A DNA stretch of 64,000 bases from Flaccisagitta enflata. Lineage: Eukaryota; Chaetognatha; Sagittoidea; Aphragmophora. The notes under the pieces are model-generated. The model did not search any database. It saw nothing but the letters and a program-made list of their open reading frames with translations, and was not told where the DNA came from. Positions within the stretch are counted from its first letter, which is position 1. Every line of letters starts with the position of its first letter. The DNA lies in contig OZ231127.1 of NCBI GenBank assembly GCA_965153355.1, positions 7,130,001 through 7,194,000 of the forward strand. The letters are read 5' to 3'. The translations under genes and the position numbers were made by a program. Positions 33,840 through 45,408 of the stretch are shown one piece after another.

Positions 33840-34430
33840 CGAAGAGCGACACTGTAAAAAATGTTCATGTAAATGTAAATGAGAATTGATAATAGATGGA
33901 ATTATCAATGGATGACAAAGAGCGATACTGTAAAAAATGTAAATGCAAATGTATATGTAAATGAGAATCAATAATAGATAGAATTAACAATGGATAACGA
34001 AGAATGATACTGTAAAAAATGTTCATGTAAATGTAAATGAGAATTGATAATAGATAGAATTATCAATGGATAACAAAGAGCGATACTGTAAAAGATGTAA
34101 ATGTAAATGTAAATTTAAATGAGAATCAATGATAGTTAGAATTACCAATGGATAACGAAGAATGATACTGTAAAAAATGTAAATGTAAATGTAAAAGAGA
34201 ATCAATGATTGATAGAATTAACAATGGATGACGAAGAGCGATACTGTAAAAAATGTAAATGTAAATGTAAATGAGAATTGATAATAGATAGAATTAACAA
34301 TGGATGACAAAGAGCGATACTGTAAAAATGTAAATGTAAACAAGAATTAATAATAAATAGAATTTACAATGGATAATGAAGAGCGAAACTGTAGAAAATG
34401 TAAATGTAATTTGAATGTGACATGTGCAAC
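33840..34430. repeat. About 75-80 bp minisatellite with GCGATACTGTAAAAAATG
   Basis: Units combine GATGACGAAGAGCGATACTG with runs of AAATGTAAATG and GATAGAATTA. It resumes at about 34880 to 35030 beyond an unrelated block. Confidence 0.85.
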
Positions 34431-34439
34431 AATTCATCC

Positions 34440-34870
34440 TAGAAAACTCATACAATTACCAAAATCAAAATCAAATAAAAATCTAAAGAAAAATTGAAAA
34501 GAATATGGACATTTATATAGTGTAAGCTTCCATTACATACACATACATACCTAAAATATGGTTTTTTGAAACACTATCAAAATTCCTTAGGTATATACTT
34601 TTTACTAAATGTATCATATTTTTTCTATCTTAAAAACTTTAGTGTATTTTATGAGATACAATTTATTTTAGGGTAAGGGTATTGTTAGAGCTGTCTTCTG
34701 GCATTGATCGGGACCATCAACTCAGCCCAAATTTGGTTAAAATTTTACCTAATAGAAAAAAGGGGGGCCAGGTGTCCGCATTCCCCTAGTCGAGTCCCTT
34801 AAATCTATTAGGGGGGTGGGATATAGGTGAATTTCTACTATATCTGGTTAAGGTTATTTTCATTTCTTAG
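34440..34870. other. Unexplained block inside the minisatellite
   Basis: About 430 bp of unrelated sequence, including ATTAGGGGGG and CCCCTAGTCGAG motifs, separating two parts of the array. I found no clear inverted ends or target duplication. Confidence 0.4.
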
Positions 34871-34879
34871 TGATTAAAG

Positions 34880-35935
34880 GGAAAAAATGTAAATTAGAAT
34901 TAATGATAGATAGAATTAACAATGGATGACCAAGAGCGATACTGTAAAAAATGTAGATGTAAATGTAAATGAGTATCAAAAATAAATAGAATTGACAATG
35001 GATGACGAAGAGCGATACTGTAAATTGAAAATCGATAAGAGAGTGAACCAAAATTGCATAACGTCAAGCGTTATGAAAAACGCAGCAAAAGGCAAATTGA
35101 TGATAAATTGAATTGACGATGGATGACGCATAATTTTGAAAACTTCGATTTGACGATCAAATCTACATTTGATGGCGATGCTGTGTAAATCCAATTGAGA
35201 ATGAATTAACTTTGGATGACGTAGAGCGACACTTTGTAAATTAATGAGAAATTGAATCAACGTTGGATGACGTTAAGTACGAAAAGAAGACACGCGAGCG
35301 ACAATGAATGTCACAAACACAGATGACAGATGATAAATGACACTGACAGATGACAGATGACGGATGAAACCAACAGATGACAGATAACACTGACAGATGA
35401 TGATGATAGATGACATTGACAGATGACAGATGACACTGACAGATGATGATGACAGATGACATTGACAGATGATAGACAACAATGACAAATGACAGATAAC
35501 ACACACAGATGACATATGACAAATGACACTGACAGATAACAGATGACATGACAGATGACAGATGACATAACAGGTGATCGTTGACACTGACAGATGACAG
35601 ATGACAGAAGTCACACTGACAGATGTCGCATTGACAGATGATGGACAAAAATCAAGTGACAGACAGATTTAGCATATCTCGAGACGGACAGAGGTGGGTG
35701 ATAACTCACGGACATCAGCAAGATTATAGGCAGACATTGACGAGATTGTAGACAGACGATGGATTACAGGCAAGCAGCAAGATTTCAGGCGGACATCTGC
35801 GGTGACAGGCAGACATCTGCGAGATATTTGACAACGACGCTACAGATGGAAAAAAAAAAGGCCATCAGGGGAAGATGACAAAAAAGGCCATCAGGGGAAG
35901 ATGACAAAAATGACATCAGGGGAAGATGACAAAAA
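34880..35935. repeat. Degenerate arrays: GATACTGTAAA, ACAGATGACAG and related units
   Basis: Continuation of the 75-80 bp array to about 35280, then 35290-35640 of ACTGACAGATGACAGATG units, then GACAT/GGCAGACAT units. No gene. Confidence 0.8.
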
Positions 35936-36027
35936 GACATCAGGAGATATCATGGAAAGGAGAAGAGACGAGTAGACGAGTAGCGAGTAGATCCCATGAC
36001 AGGTTAGACGCTCTAAAATGTTTAATA

Positions 36028-36060
<33 letters not shown>

Positions 36061-36179
36061 GTCCATGTTTTAAGATGGATCCTTCTGTCCGATTATCTGT
36101 TAAAGGTTTGGTTGGTTGGTCTGTTTGAAAATGTTCAAAACACAAAGACACGTTATCTGACATGACGAAAATTTGACTA

Positions 36180-36660
36180 GTTTCTACATTTGATTTCTGA
36201 ATTTGATTTCTAAATTTGATTAGTTTCTACATCTGACCGCAAAAAGTAGTCACTATCCTTTGCTACGCTTTCCGATCCTGTTATCAATTTTAAACAACAT
36301 CTAGATCGATGAAGAAATGTAGCAAAATCCACCAAAATGCGTTACTAAATGGTTTCCTCTTGAAACTGAAATTGACTTCATGAGATCGGCAACTAGTAGC
36401 CAGAATCTTAGGATTATCTTTGGAACCGCACAGAGAGCCAATTTGAAGCGTTAAAAGTCTCGATTGGAATCCCAAACGAGAATCTGTTTTAGATGTACTA
36501 TATATACATTACTAGTGAAATAACATGTATGCACAAGAGGATGAGCACATAAAGATATGCGAATGCTACACAAGAACAAGCAAACCACATACCTCAACCA
36601 TCACTCCTCTCACTTGTGATATTGGTTTCTAATCTCGGCAAGAAATAAACTCGGGTCTCT
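36180..36660. other. Unique sequence, nothing recognised
   Basis: Short repeats of TTTCTACATTTGAT near 36180; otherwise no feature. Confidence 0.45.
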
Positions 36661-36666
36661 TCTTTA

Positions 36667-37647
36667 ACTATGGCAAAATAAAAAACCGAACACTTTGTTT
36701 TTCCTAATTGACTGATAACTATTTATTCTTTTTACTTAAAATCCATGGGCATTTTAAAGAGCTTCAAAAACTCTACAAATCTAGACCAAGCAGAAATTTC
36801 TAGCTTAAGTCGTTTTCAAATGACAAAGGATTGAAGTTAGGCACCCATTTTCTTGATTACCAAAGAAAGCAAATTTCTGTGCCTGACAACAAGATACTTT
36901 TGTTTTACTTATTTTGTAGAATGAAGAAATCAAATGAATGGTACCAAATTCAAGACAAAAATAAAGTATTTTGACTTCTCTACAAGATGGAACCAAGCAG
37001 AAATCCTGATTCTTATTCGTTTAGGAGCTATATCAATTCAAAGTTGGTTACTCTTAAAAGATGGAGACCAGATTTGAGATTTCTGAGGGGTTATCTTTAA
37101 AGCATCATCATTTCCAACGTTTTGGAGCTACAATTTTCTATGAGGGCTCAAATGAAAGATCTTTTGAAGCTCTTTGAAACCGTCATAGATTTTAAGGGTT
37201 TATCTTTTGTAGTCAATGAGCAATCCTTTATAAAAAAGGCATCCAGTTTGTTTTTTTGCCATGGTAACAAGTAATTTCAGTCTTAACGTTTCTCTTAATA
37301 ATATGACTCAGAATGGTCACAGGTACATGATATCCATGATCAAATTAAAGAGCTTCGAATTTTCTTTAAAATGGCGCCAAGAATGAATTTTTAACTCTAT
37401 GCGTTTAGTTTTTATGTTATGACAAAGCTAAAACATGAAAATCCTGTAGTGAATTTTCAAATTCCTGACAATCTGTCTTCATTCTAATGCCATTTCTGAA
37501 CGGATAAAACTAGGACATTCAGCAAGGTCTCATCTGAAAGATCTTTTGCAGAGCTTCAAAATGGTCACCGATTTTGCTATGTTTTTTCTATTGCTTGGGT
37601 AGAAAACATTGACAAACGTGTTGTTCGGTTTTTATTTTTGCCATAGT
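36667..37647. mobile_element. TA-flanked TIR element, 981 bp
   Basis: Left end ACTATGGCAAAATAAAAAAC and right end, in reverse, ACTATGGCAAAAATAAAAAC; both extend into CCGAACA. TA flanks both sides (36665-36666 and 37648-37649). No transposase recognised. Probably a mariner-type non-autonomous element. Confidence 0.8.
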
Positions 37648-37798
37648 TAGCAAGATTCACCCTCGCTTTACTCTCATCTTTCATTTTTAACTTCATCTCT
37701 TTCTTTTTTTTTACTCCGATGCCCTTATTTCTTAGTCCTACCTTCTTTCCTTTATCTGTTCTACTTTCCTTCGTTCTTCACTACTACTCTGCCTTTTT

Positions 37799-37970
37799 AG
37801 TCGCAGACTCGCGACTCTAGAACTTAATAAGTCGGTCGGTTGGTCGGTCGGTCGGGCGGTCGGTTGGTTGGTTTGTTGGTCGGTTGGTCGGTCGGTAACT
37901 GAAACAAAATGTCACCGTTTTTTCGACCGTCCGCGGCGGGGGGGGGGGGGAGGGAGTATATACGGCCTTG
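37799..37970 (+). mobile_element. Stem-loop repeat with GGTCGGTTG core
   Basis: TTTTT then GTCGCAGACTCGCGAC (37800-37815; 5 bp stem), TCTAGAACTTAATAAGTC, a GGTCGGTT core, and a diverged end near GTATATACGGCCTTG (37968). Confidence 0.7.
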
Positions 37971-38047
37971 TTCTTTCTGCCATTTTCTACCTGTCTACTT
38001 GTCTCTGCACACCGGTCTGTCTAGCAGTCTTTTCGTCAGTCTGTCTG

Positions 38048-38500
<453 letters not shown>

Positions 38501-38599
38501 TTGAGAAGTGTCTATGGTAGAAATCTCTTCTTTGTCTGCCATCTCCGTCGCCGACGGAATCTCAAAAGCAATTTCTCTTCTTAGCGTTTAAGACCCAAA

Positions 38600-38900
38600 A
38601 TTTACCGACGTTATGCGTCTAACAGAATTTACCAGAAGCCTCCTCTCCCTTATCCACTGTACCCTGCTTTTGATGTCATGCGTCTAACAGAATTTACCAG
38701 AAGCCTCCTCTCCCATATCCACTGTACCCTGCTTTTGATGTCATGCGTCTAACAGAAATTATCAAAAGCCTCCTCTCCCTCATTCAGTGTAAGCTGCTTT
38801 TGATGTTATGCGTCTAACAGAATTTATCAGAAGTCTCCTCTCCATTGGCATCATCCATAGTGCTTTGCCTCTCCCTCGTCCACAGTACGCTGATTTTGAT
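38600..38900. repeat. 65 bp minisatellite, four to five copies
   Basis: GCGTCTAACAGAATTTACCA starts at 38615, 38680, 38745 and 38810, exactly 65 bp apart. Confidence 0.92.
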
Positions 38901-39074
38901 GTCATATGTCTACGTGTCTGGCAACACTTTTATTGAGAACATTAAAGCAAAAAAAAAAAATCGTTTTTAAAAAATTAAAGATTTATCTGGCTTGGGTAGC
39001 AAATTTCATGGCAATTTTCAATGCATCCTACGGTCTAGTTTGTTAATTTTTTTCTTATGTTTTGAAAATGTGAT

Positions 39075-39640
39075 GGTAAGATGGGTATGATTTCCTAACA
39101 ATGTTATCCTCGGGTGATTTGTTGAACTTTGATAACATAGGTAAGAGCCATTTGCCCATGTCTTGTGTTTTGTGTTAAACTCAAAATGGATGTTTGCCAA
39201 GTTAGTTTTGCCAAATGGAAAACTGGGAGTGATGTGCGTAATGACAAGTCAGTGAGGGCTCGCAAGGCCCTCTTCCATATTTTTCAGTCTGGGTGTAGTG
39301 AGGGATATTGTTCCACCTTTCATACTACTCAGTACCTATGATAAGAATGTCCAGCTGTTACACTAAGCTTGACCTCAATTCTACCCTTTCAAAGGTATGG
39401 TTTACTAACAATGTTACCCTCAGATGATTTGTTGATTTTCGGTAACATAGGTAACAATTATGTATTTTGGGTTAAACATAGAATGGATGTTTGCCAAGTT
39501 AGTTTTGCGAAATGGAAAACTAGGAGTGATGTGCGCAGTGACTAGACAGTGAGTGCTCACAAGGCCCTCTTCAACATTTTTCAGTTTAGGTATAGTTAGG
39601 GATGTTGTTCCACCTCTCATATCAATCATCATATTAATGT
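39075..39640. repeat. Direct repeat, two copies about 297 bp apart
   Basis: GGATGTTTGCCAAGTTAGTT occurs at about 39188 and 39485, and the surrounding sequence matches for most of the unit with scattered substitutions. Confidence 0.85.
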
Positions 39641-39741
39641 TGAAGAGCCGATGCTATACATTAAATATCAAACCGCGCACTCAGCAGCAGTTTTTCATGA
39701 AATAAAACAACCTATGCCACACTGTTGGTGGATCCATCTAA

Positions 39742-40000
39742 GGGGGCGTTTCTAGTCCGAGACAATCGCGTTTTTAATGGGCCACTCGGTCGCTCGCCAC
39801 GTTCGTTCACTTGCACTGCTCACTCCACTCACTCACTCCACAGCGCTACGCTCACTTTGCTCGCTCACTCCATTCATGGGCTTGCTCAATCACTTTGCTC
39901 ATTCCCTTGTCGGACAGTTGAAATTCTTGAATATGTGTTCACGCTATAAACGCGTTTCACAGGAACAAACACGTTTTTCATCTTCACTAGAAACACGCCC
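39742..40000. mobile_element. PIF/Harbinger-like MITE
   Basis: Left end GGGGGCGTTTCTAGT and right end ACTAGAAACACGCCC, flanked by TAA and TGA. The interior has ACTCGGTCGCTCGCC and CTCACTCACTCC motifs shared in reverse with 56658-56911. Confidence 0.75.
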
Positions 40001-40139
40001 TGAGTCGTCTTTGTTTGCGTTTCTCACGCTGGCGAAAATATTCTTCATCCAATCAAGAAAACATCGGTTTTTGCATAAAACTAGTAAAGACCTAAAATCG
40101 CGGTTGGCAGGTGCGGAGATGCTAATGGCTTTTCTGATC

Positions 40140-40330
40140 ATTGGGCAGGAGCAGTGATGCAAACAACTTCTTAAAAGACTCGAAAACCCTGAATAAGCAA
40201 AACATGACCCGACTGACCAACATACCAACTGACCAACATTCCAACTGACCAATATACCAACTGTCCGAAAAACTGACCGACCGACCAAAAGAATGACCAA
40301 CCGTTACACAGCCATTGGGACCTATAGGAT
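40140..40330 (-). mobile_element. Stem-loop-family-like fragment with GACCAACATACCAACT repeats
   Basis: GATCATTGGGCAGGAGCAGTG matches the family's interior in reverse; it is followed by degenerate GACCAACATACCAACT units and GACCGACC. No terminal hairpin is recognised. Confidence 0.5.
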
Positions 40331-40418
40331 CACATGCACGCCATTGAAAAAAAGACGATAACATTTTTTGTGTCACTCGCACCCTACCAGGCCAGTTGAT
40401 TCGATCAAAATGGAAATA

Positions 40419-41854
40419 CAGCGGACTACCGCCTTTTCGTCACCTGATTTAATGACATTTCGGATTTAACATCCAGAGTTCTTTGGTCCCAAATTTTTGC
40501 AGGCTTTTGTAATGTTAAATTTACCTGTTATAATGACACCTGATATAATAGCCAAACCTGATTTAAAGTCGCTATTTCCAGGTTCCTGATTTAATGACAT
40601 TGATTTTTATACTTAGTTAAGATATTTAAATATTTCAAAATTAACTAAGACTGAAGAATACAATGACAAAAATATATGAATAGAAGAAATGACTGAGGTT
40701 AAATTTTTTTGCAGAGGTATACTATCTTGGAAAAAGAAATCTTTACTCACGTTTTAACAAATATCTCTGATTATAGGCACCTGATCTTAAAAAAGTTGGT
40801 GACAATATTAAAGCCCTTTAAATTTACAAGCTATCTACGCAAACCGCATCTCTCTTACTCAATGCGTTCAAAAGTTATTCAACTTTGAATGAAATCTTTC
40901 AATTTAGCTTTTGCCATTTCTACCCGATCTTTAACGATATCACTTCACTCTTTTTTGAATTACTTCTAAACTAGTTGAGCTAGACAGAAGCGGTTTGCGT
41001 AGACTGCTTGCAAATTCAAAGGGCTTAATCTATGTCACCTATCATTTTGTGATTTGTGGAGTCTATTTTAGGGCTTTAAGTCTAAATGTAGCAATGAAAA
41101 GGAATCAAGAAAACGGCAGTAATGGTCTGGAGCTCCATCACTCCAGAGTACCTCAAGAAGCTTTACAAAAGGCTTCCCCAATGAATGGCGGCTGTGGTTC
41201 AATCAAAGGGGGCTCACTCTAAATATAAATGGATTTTCAATTGACATGTATTCATTTCTACCTCAATAAATGAACTTATTTTCAAAATGTAAAGATTTCT
41301 TTTTCCAAGATAGTAGTATAATCTTTTCTATCTACTTCCATCTCACATACTGATTGATTTTCAAAATGGTTTCATGTTCCCAAAACCATTCACCAAGTCC
41401 ATTTATGAGTATCATCAATAAAAAAGTTTTTTATTTGTAAATTGTTTCAATCAAAACAATTAATTATGTCTTAGCAATATTTTATATCCCACAACTCATT
41501 TATGATATCTTATACATATTCTTTTAGATGACATTAAGAGTCCTTATGAGGCTACATTGCATTTATCTGTCTTTCTGTCTTTCTGTCATTCTATCTGTTT
41601 TTCTGTTTGTCAGTTTGTCTGTCAGTCTGTCTTTACTTCTGTTTGCCCATCTATCTTTATGTTTGTTGGCCGTTTGCACAAATGCTAGAATAATGACTGT
41701 AACAATTGATTGGACACTGATGTTAACCTTAGTTGCCCTGTTATGAAGCAGTATAGATCAATTGAAGAAAATTGGAAATTCGATTTAACAACATTCGGAT
41801 TTAACGACCAAAAATCCCCAGTCCCTTCAGGGTCGTTAAATCGAGTTCCCACTG
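40419..41854. mobile_element. Pogo/Tigger-like element, non-autonomous, with nested Tc1 relic
   Basis: Right end, in reverse, CAGTGGGAACTCGATTTAAC; left end CAGCGGACTACC.. leading to CCTGATTTAATGAC. TA flanks both sides (40417-40418 and 41855-41856). These match the CAGTGG..TCGATTTAACGAC style of pogo/Tigger termini. About 590 bp of the interior is another element (40722-41313). Confidence 0.65.
40722..41313 (+). mobile_element. Tc1/mariner relic with transposase C-terminal fragment
   Basis: Ends are inverted repeats starting CTATCTTGGAAAAAGAAATC, flanked by TA. At 41128-41240 one frame, broken by a stop, resembles the transposase C-terminus: WSSITPEYLKKLYK, then MAAVVQSKGAHSKY. The rest is deleted. 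A related fragment with the same right terminus is at 50280-50786. Confidence 0.75.
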
Positions 41855-42578
41855 TAAAAGAATTCTTTTATCTTTCCTCTTTTCTTTCCATTTTCTGTCA
41901 CCCAAAAAGACAACAAAATCATAAAATATTCCACAAACGGTTTTTTTATTCCACGAGTCAGGCAGAAATCAGACAGACAGGCAGAAATCAGGCAGACAGA
42001 CAGGCAGAAATCAGATTCCTGTGAACAAAAAAATGGGAGAATTTGCATTTTTCTGATTTTTGATTCTGCCCGTCTTCTTTTTCATCTGCTTTTTTTGTTG
42101 TTTTGTGACCGTATGCTCAACACGCACATTTTCAGGAGACTTTTTGTTTTTCCTGTTTTGGAAACTTTTTTTTTGGGGTCTTTTGAAATTTGAATAGGCT
42201 TATCTCCTGTTTTTACGCGTCTCTATAATCCACTTTGCAGGGCTCGGCAAAATTTCCAACTGCCTGCAAATTAGATTTTTTTCTCCTGATTCCTGCCTAC
42301 AAAATTTGATTAGTACTGACCAGGTAAATAGCATCTCTAAGAAACAGAAAAATTTTTATATAACAGCATTAGCCATGAAGGAAACCACTCATTGGGGCAA
42401 ATACATTATTTTTCTTGTTGATTGATATCTCTTCTTTTCTTGTAATTAAACGTTTCTTGTATTTAATGTTTCTTGTATTTTAACGGTTTTTCCTCATTTT
42501 CCCCCTTCTTCCTGCCTGCTCGCTGCCTACAATGCTTGAGTGCATGGAAACTTCGCCGTACCCTGCCACTTTTTCCCC

Positions 42579-43017
42579 AGTCCGTCGGCTGGTCGGTAGG
42601 TTGAACGGTCCGTAACAATGTACTTTATTAGGTTTTTGTGGTCTTTGGCCCCACTGCTCCTGCCCAAATGCTCAACTTACCTCAAAAACAGCCCTTGCCC
42701 ACACGTAAGTGACAGGAGTATCCTTGTATCTGGCCTTGTCTTTTCTCTTTTTGGATGCGTTTTTAGTCGTGTTCTACACTACTCTACACCCCGCTTTGTC
42801 AGTCCGTCCGTCCGTCCGTCCGTCCATCGGTCCGTCCGTCCGTCCGTCCGTCCGTCCGTCCGACCGTCCGTCCGTCCGTCCGTCCGTCCATCACACTTTA
42901 CTTTTTTTGGGTTTTTGCGGTTTTTGGCTTCACTGCTCCTGCCCAAATGATCTGGTGATCTCAATCACGGCCCCTGCCCACCCGCAGGCGGCTGAGGAAG
43001 CCGTGTATCAGGCCTTG
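42579..43017 (+). mobile_element. Two stem-loop repeat copies; the second is a complete reference copy
   Basis: The first lacks the hairpin and runs 42579-42740 (GTCCGTCGGCTGG.. to GGCCTTG). The second starts after TTTT at 42765 with AGTCGTGTTCTACACTACT (imperfect stem), then CTACACCCCGCTTTGTC, a (GTCC)n core of about 95 bp, CACACTTTACTTTTTTTGGG, CTTCACTGCTCCTGCCC, GGCCCCTGCCCACCCGC and ends GGCCTTG at 43017. At 253 bp it shows every module in order. Confidence 0.85.
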
Positions 43018-43028
43018 TTCGTTATAAA

Positions 43029-43029
<1 letters not shown>

Positions 43030-43071
<42 letters not shown>

Positions 43072-43440
43072 GCGCGCATATTTTTGGCCACACCGGTTGA
43101 TCTCACGCTCTTGCTCTCACTCCGGTCGGTCTCACACTCTCGCTCTCACTTCAGTCGGTCCCACGCTCTTGCTCTTGCTCTCTCTCCAGTTGCTCTCACG
43201 CTCTCGTTATCGTTCTAACTTCAGTCGGTCTCACGCTATCGCTCTCACTCTCACTCCAATTGCTCTCACTCCAGTCGGTCTCACGCTCTCGCTCTCGCTT
43301 TCGCTTTGGTTGGTTTTCTAGTGATCTTGCTTTCACCCCAGTTGCTCTCGCGCTCTGGCTCTGGCTCTCGCTCTCGCTCTCAGTCCAGTCGGTCTCACGC
43401 TCTTGCTCTCGCTTTCGCTTTAGTCGGTTTTCTAGTGATC
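43030..43440. repeat. (CT)n tract and degenerate CTCGCTCTCACTCCAGTCGG array
   Basis: A 40 bp CT tract is followed by about 360 bp of degenerate units with GGTCTCACGCTCTCGCTCTC. Confidence 0.8.
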
Positions 43441-43565
43441 TTGCTCGCGCCCCATTGACAGAAATATGGTTCGATGAATCATGGTTTCAACATTTGGCGC
43501 TGAATAAGAAATTCTCAAATTCACAGAGACTCGTGTACACACGTTTGCAGTCTGTCGGCGGGCAA

Positions 43566-44311
<746 letters not shown>

Positions 44312-44569
44312 CCCCAGCTAGATGTCGATGAACTGAAATCATAAAACGAGGAACTCCCATTTGACGAGTAAAAAACGTTAATGTAAAGCTTTTTAAACGT
44401 CATACATTCATGCGTCATACGCTCAATTTTCTCACGTAGATGGCTTAAATGCGTCAATGCGTCAATGCTCAATGCTCTTGCAAGGCATTGGCTCATGCGT
44501 CACACACTCGTTCGTTCACATGTAAAACTTTCCTCATTACCACGCCGTTTCTGTGACAAACTGATCTTT

Positions 44570-44866
44570 TCTGGGCTGGACTTATGACAGACTTATGATT
44601 CTGTGACAGACTAATCTTTTCTGAATTGAACTAATGACAGATTTACGATTATGTTACAGACTAATCTTTTCTGAACTGGACTAATGATAGACTTGTGATT
44701 ATGTGACACACTTATCTTTTCTGGACTGGACTAGTGATAGACTTGTGATTATGTGATAGACTAATGTTTTCTGGACTGGACTAATGACAGACTTGTGATT
44801 ATGTAACAGACTAATTTTTTTCTGAAATGGATTGATGAGAGACTTGTGGTTATGTAACAAACTAAT
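44570..44866. repeat. 50 bp minisatellite, left part
   Basis: Units of GACTAATCTTTTCTGAACTG, GACTAATGACAGACTTGTG and ATTATGTGACA. The array continues beyond the BEL/Pao element at 48788. Confidence 0.92.
44862..44866. other. Target-site duplication CTAAT (left)
   Basis: CTAAT precedes the 5' LTR and is repeated at 48788-48792 after the 3' LTR. Because the site lies in a tandem array and the flanking base is C on both sides, a 6 bp duplication (CTAATC) with the LTR starting at G is equally compatible. Confidence 0.75.
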
Positions 44867-45380
44867 CGTTGAGTTGCCTCAGTTGGGAATTTTCCATAGT
44901 CTTGCGTAACCCTTTGTTAAAGACGTGTTAGGCTATTATTGGTTATATGATTTCTTAGTAGTCACTGCATGATTGGCTAGAAAGCCGGGAGTCACGAGAA
45001 TTTATAGATGTGTTATGAGATAAATCACTGCGCAGAGCGAGACTCTCTGCCTTTAGTTAGTTCACATTTTGTCTTCGTAGAAGAAAGACGCACAAATAAG
45101 ACGTTCTCTTTTTAAAGTAAAAGCAAGGACGCATAAGGCTCATGAATTGGGCCATTTTCTTTGAATTAAACAATCAAACCTACTACTTTTGGAAAGAATC
45201 CGTTTTCTCATTGTAATCTCATTTTATTACAAACCCTTTTACAATTACGCATCTTACAATCGCCTAATTAAGCGTTCACCTTCTAAGAGAAATAAGATAG
45301 ACAGTGATAGTCACCAACAACAGATCCGAAAGTCGACCAGCTAACTACAGTCCTTTACTCTCAAAGCTGACAATCAATCA
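44867..45380 (+). repeat. 5' LTR, 514 bp
   Basis: Begins (C/T)GTTGAGTTGCCTCAG and ends ..GACAATCAATCA. By eye no difference from the 3' LTR other than the first base, which may belong to the flank. A TATA-like TTTATAGATG near 45000 and AATTAAA near 45163 could be promoter and polyadenylation elements. Confidence 0.93.
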
Positions 45381-45408
45381 TGGTCCCTCGAGCCGGATTC
45401 GAACCAGC
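45381..45408 (+). promoter_or_regulatory. Primer binding site, tRNA-Tyr-like
   Basis: Immediately after the 5' LTR, 28 bases starting TGGTCCCTCGAGCCGG are the reverse complement of a tRNA 3' end including CCA and the whole T-arm. The acceptor and T-stem (UCGAGGG, GCUGG/CCGGC) are closest to eukaryotic tRNA-Tyr as I know it; the tRNA identity is inference. It is not a tRNA gene, because no 5' half is present. Confidence 0.85.

Noticed and set aside
34440-34870. Block inside the 75-80 bp array as a TIR transposon
   Set aside because: No inverted ends or target duplication could be found by eye.
45381-45408. tRNA gene
   Set aside because: Only the reverse complement of a tRNA 3' end is present, directly after an LTR. 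It is a primer binding site.
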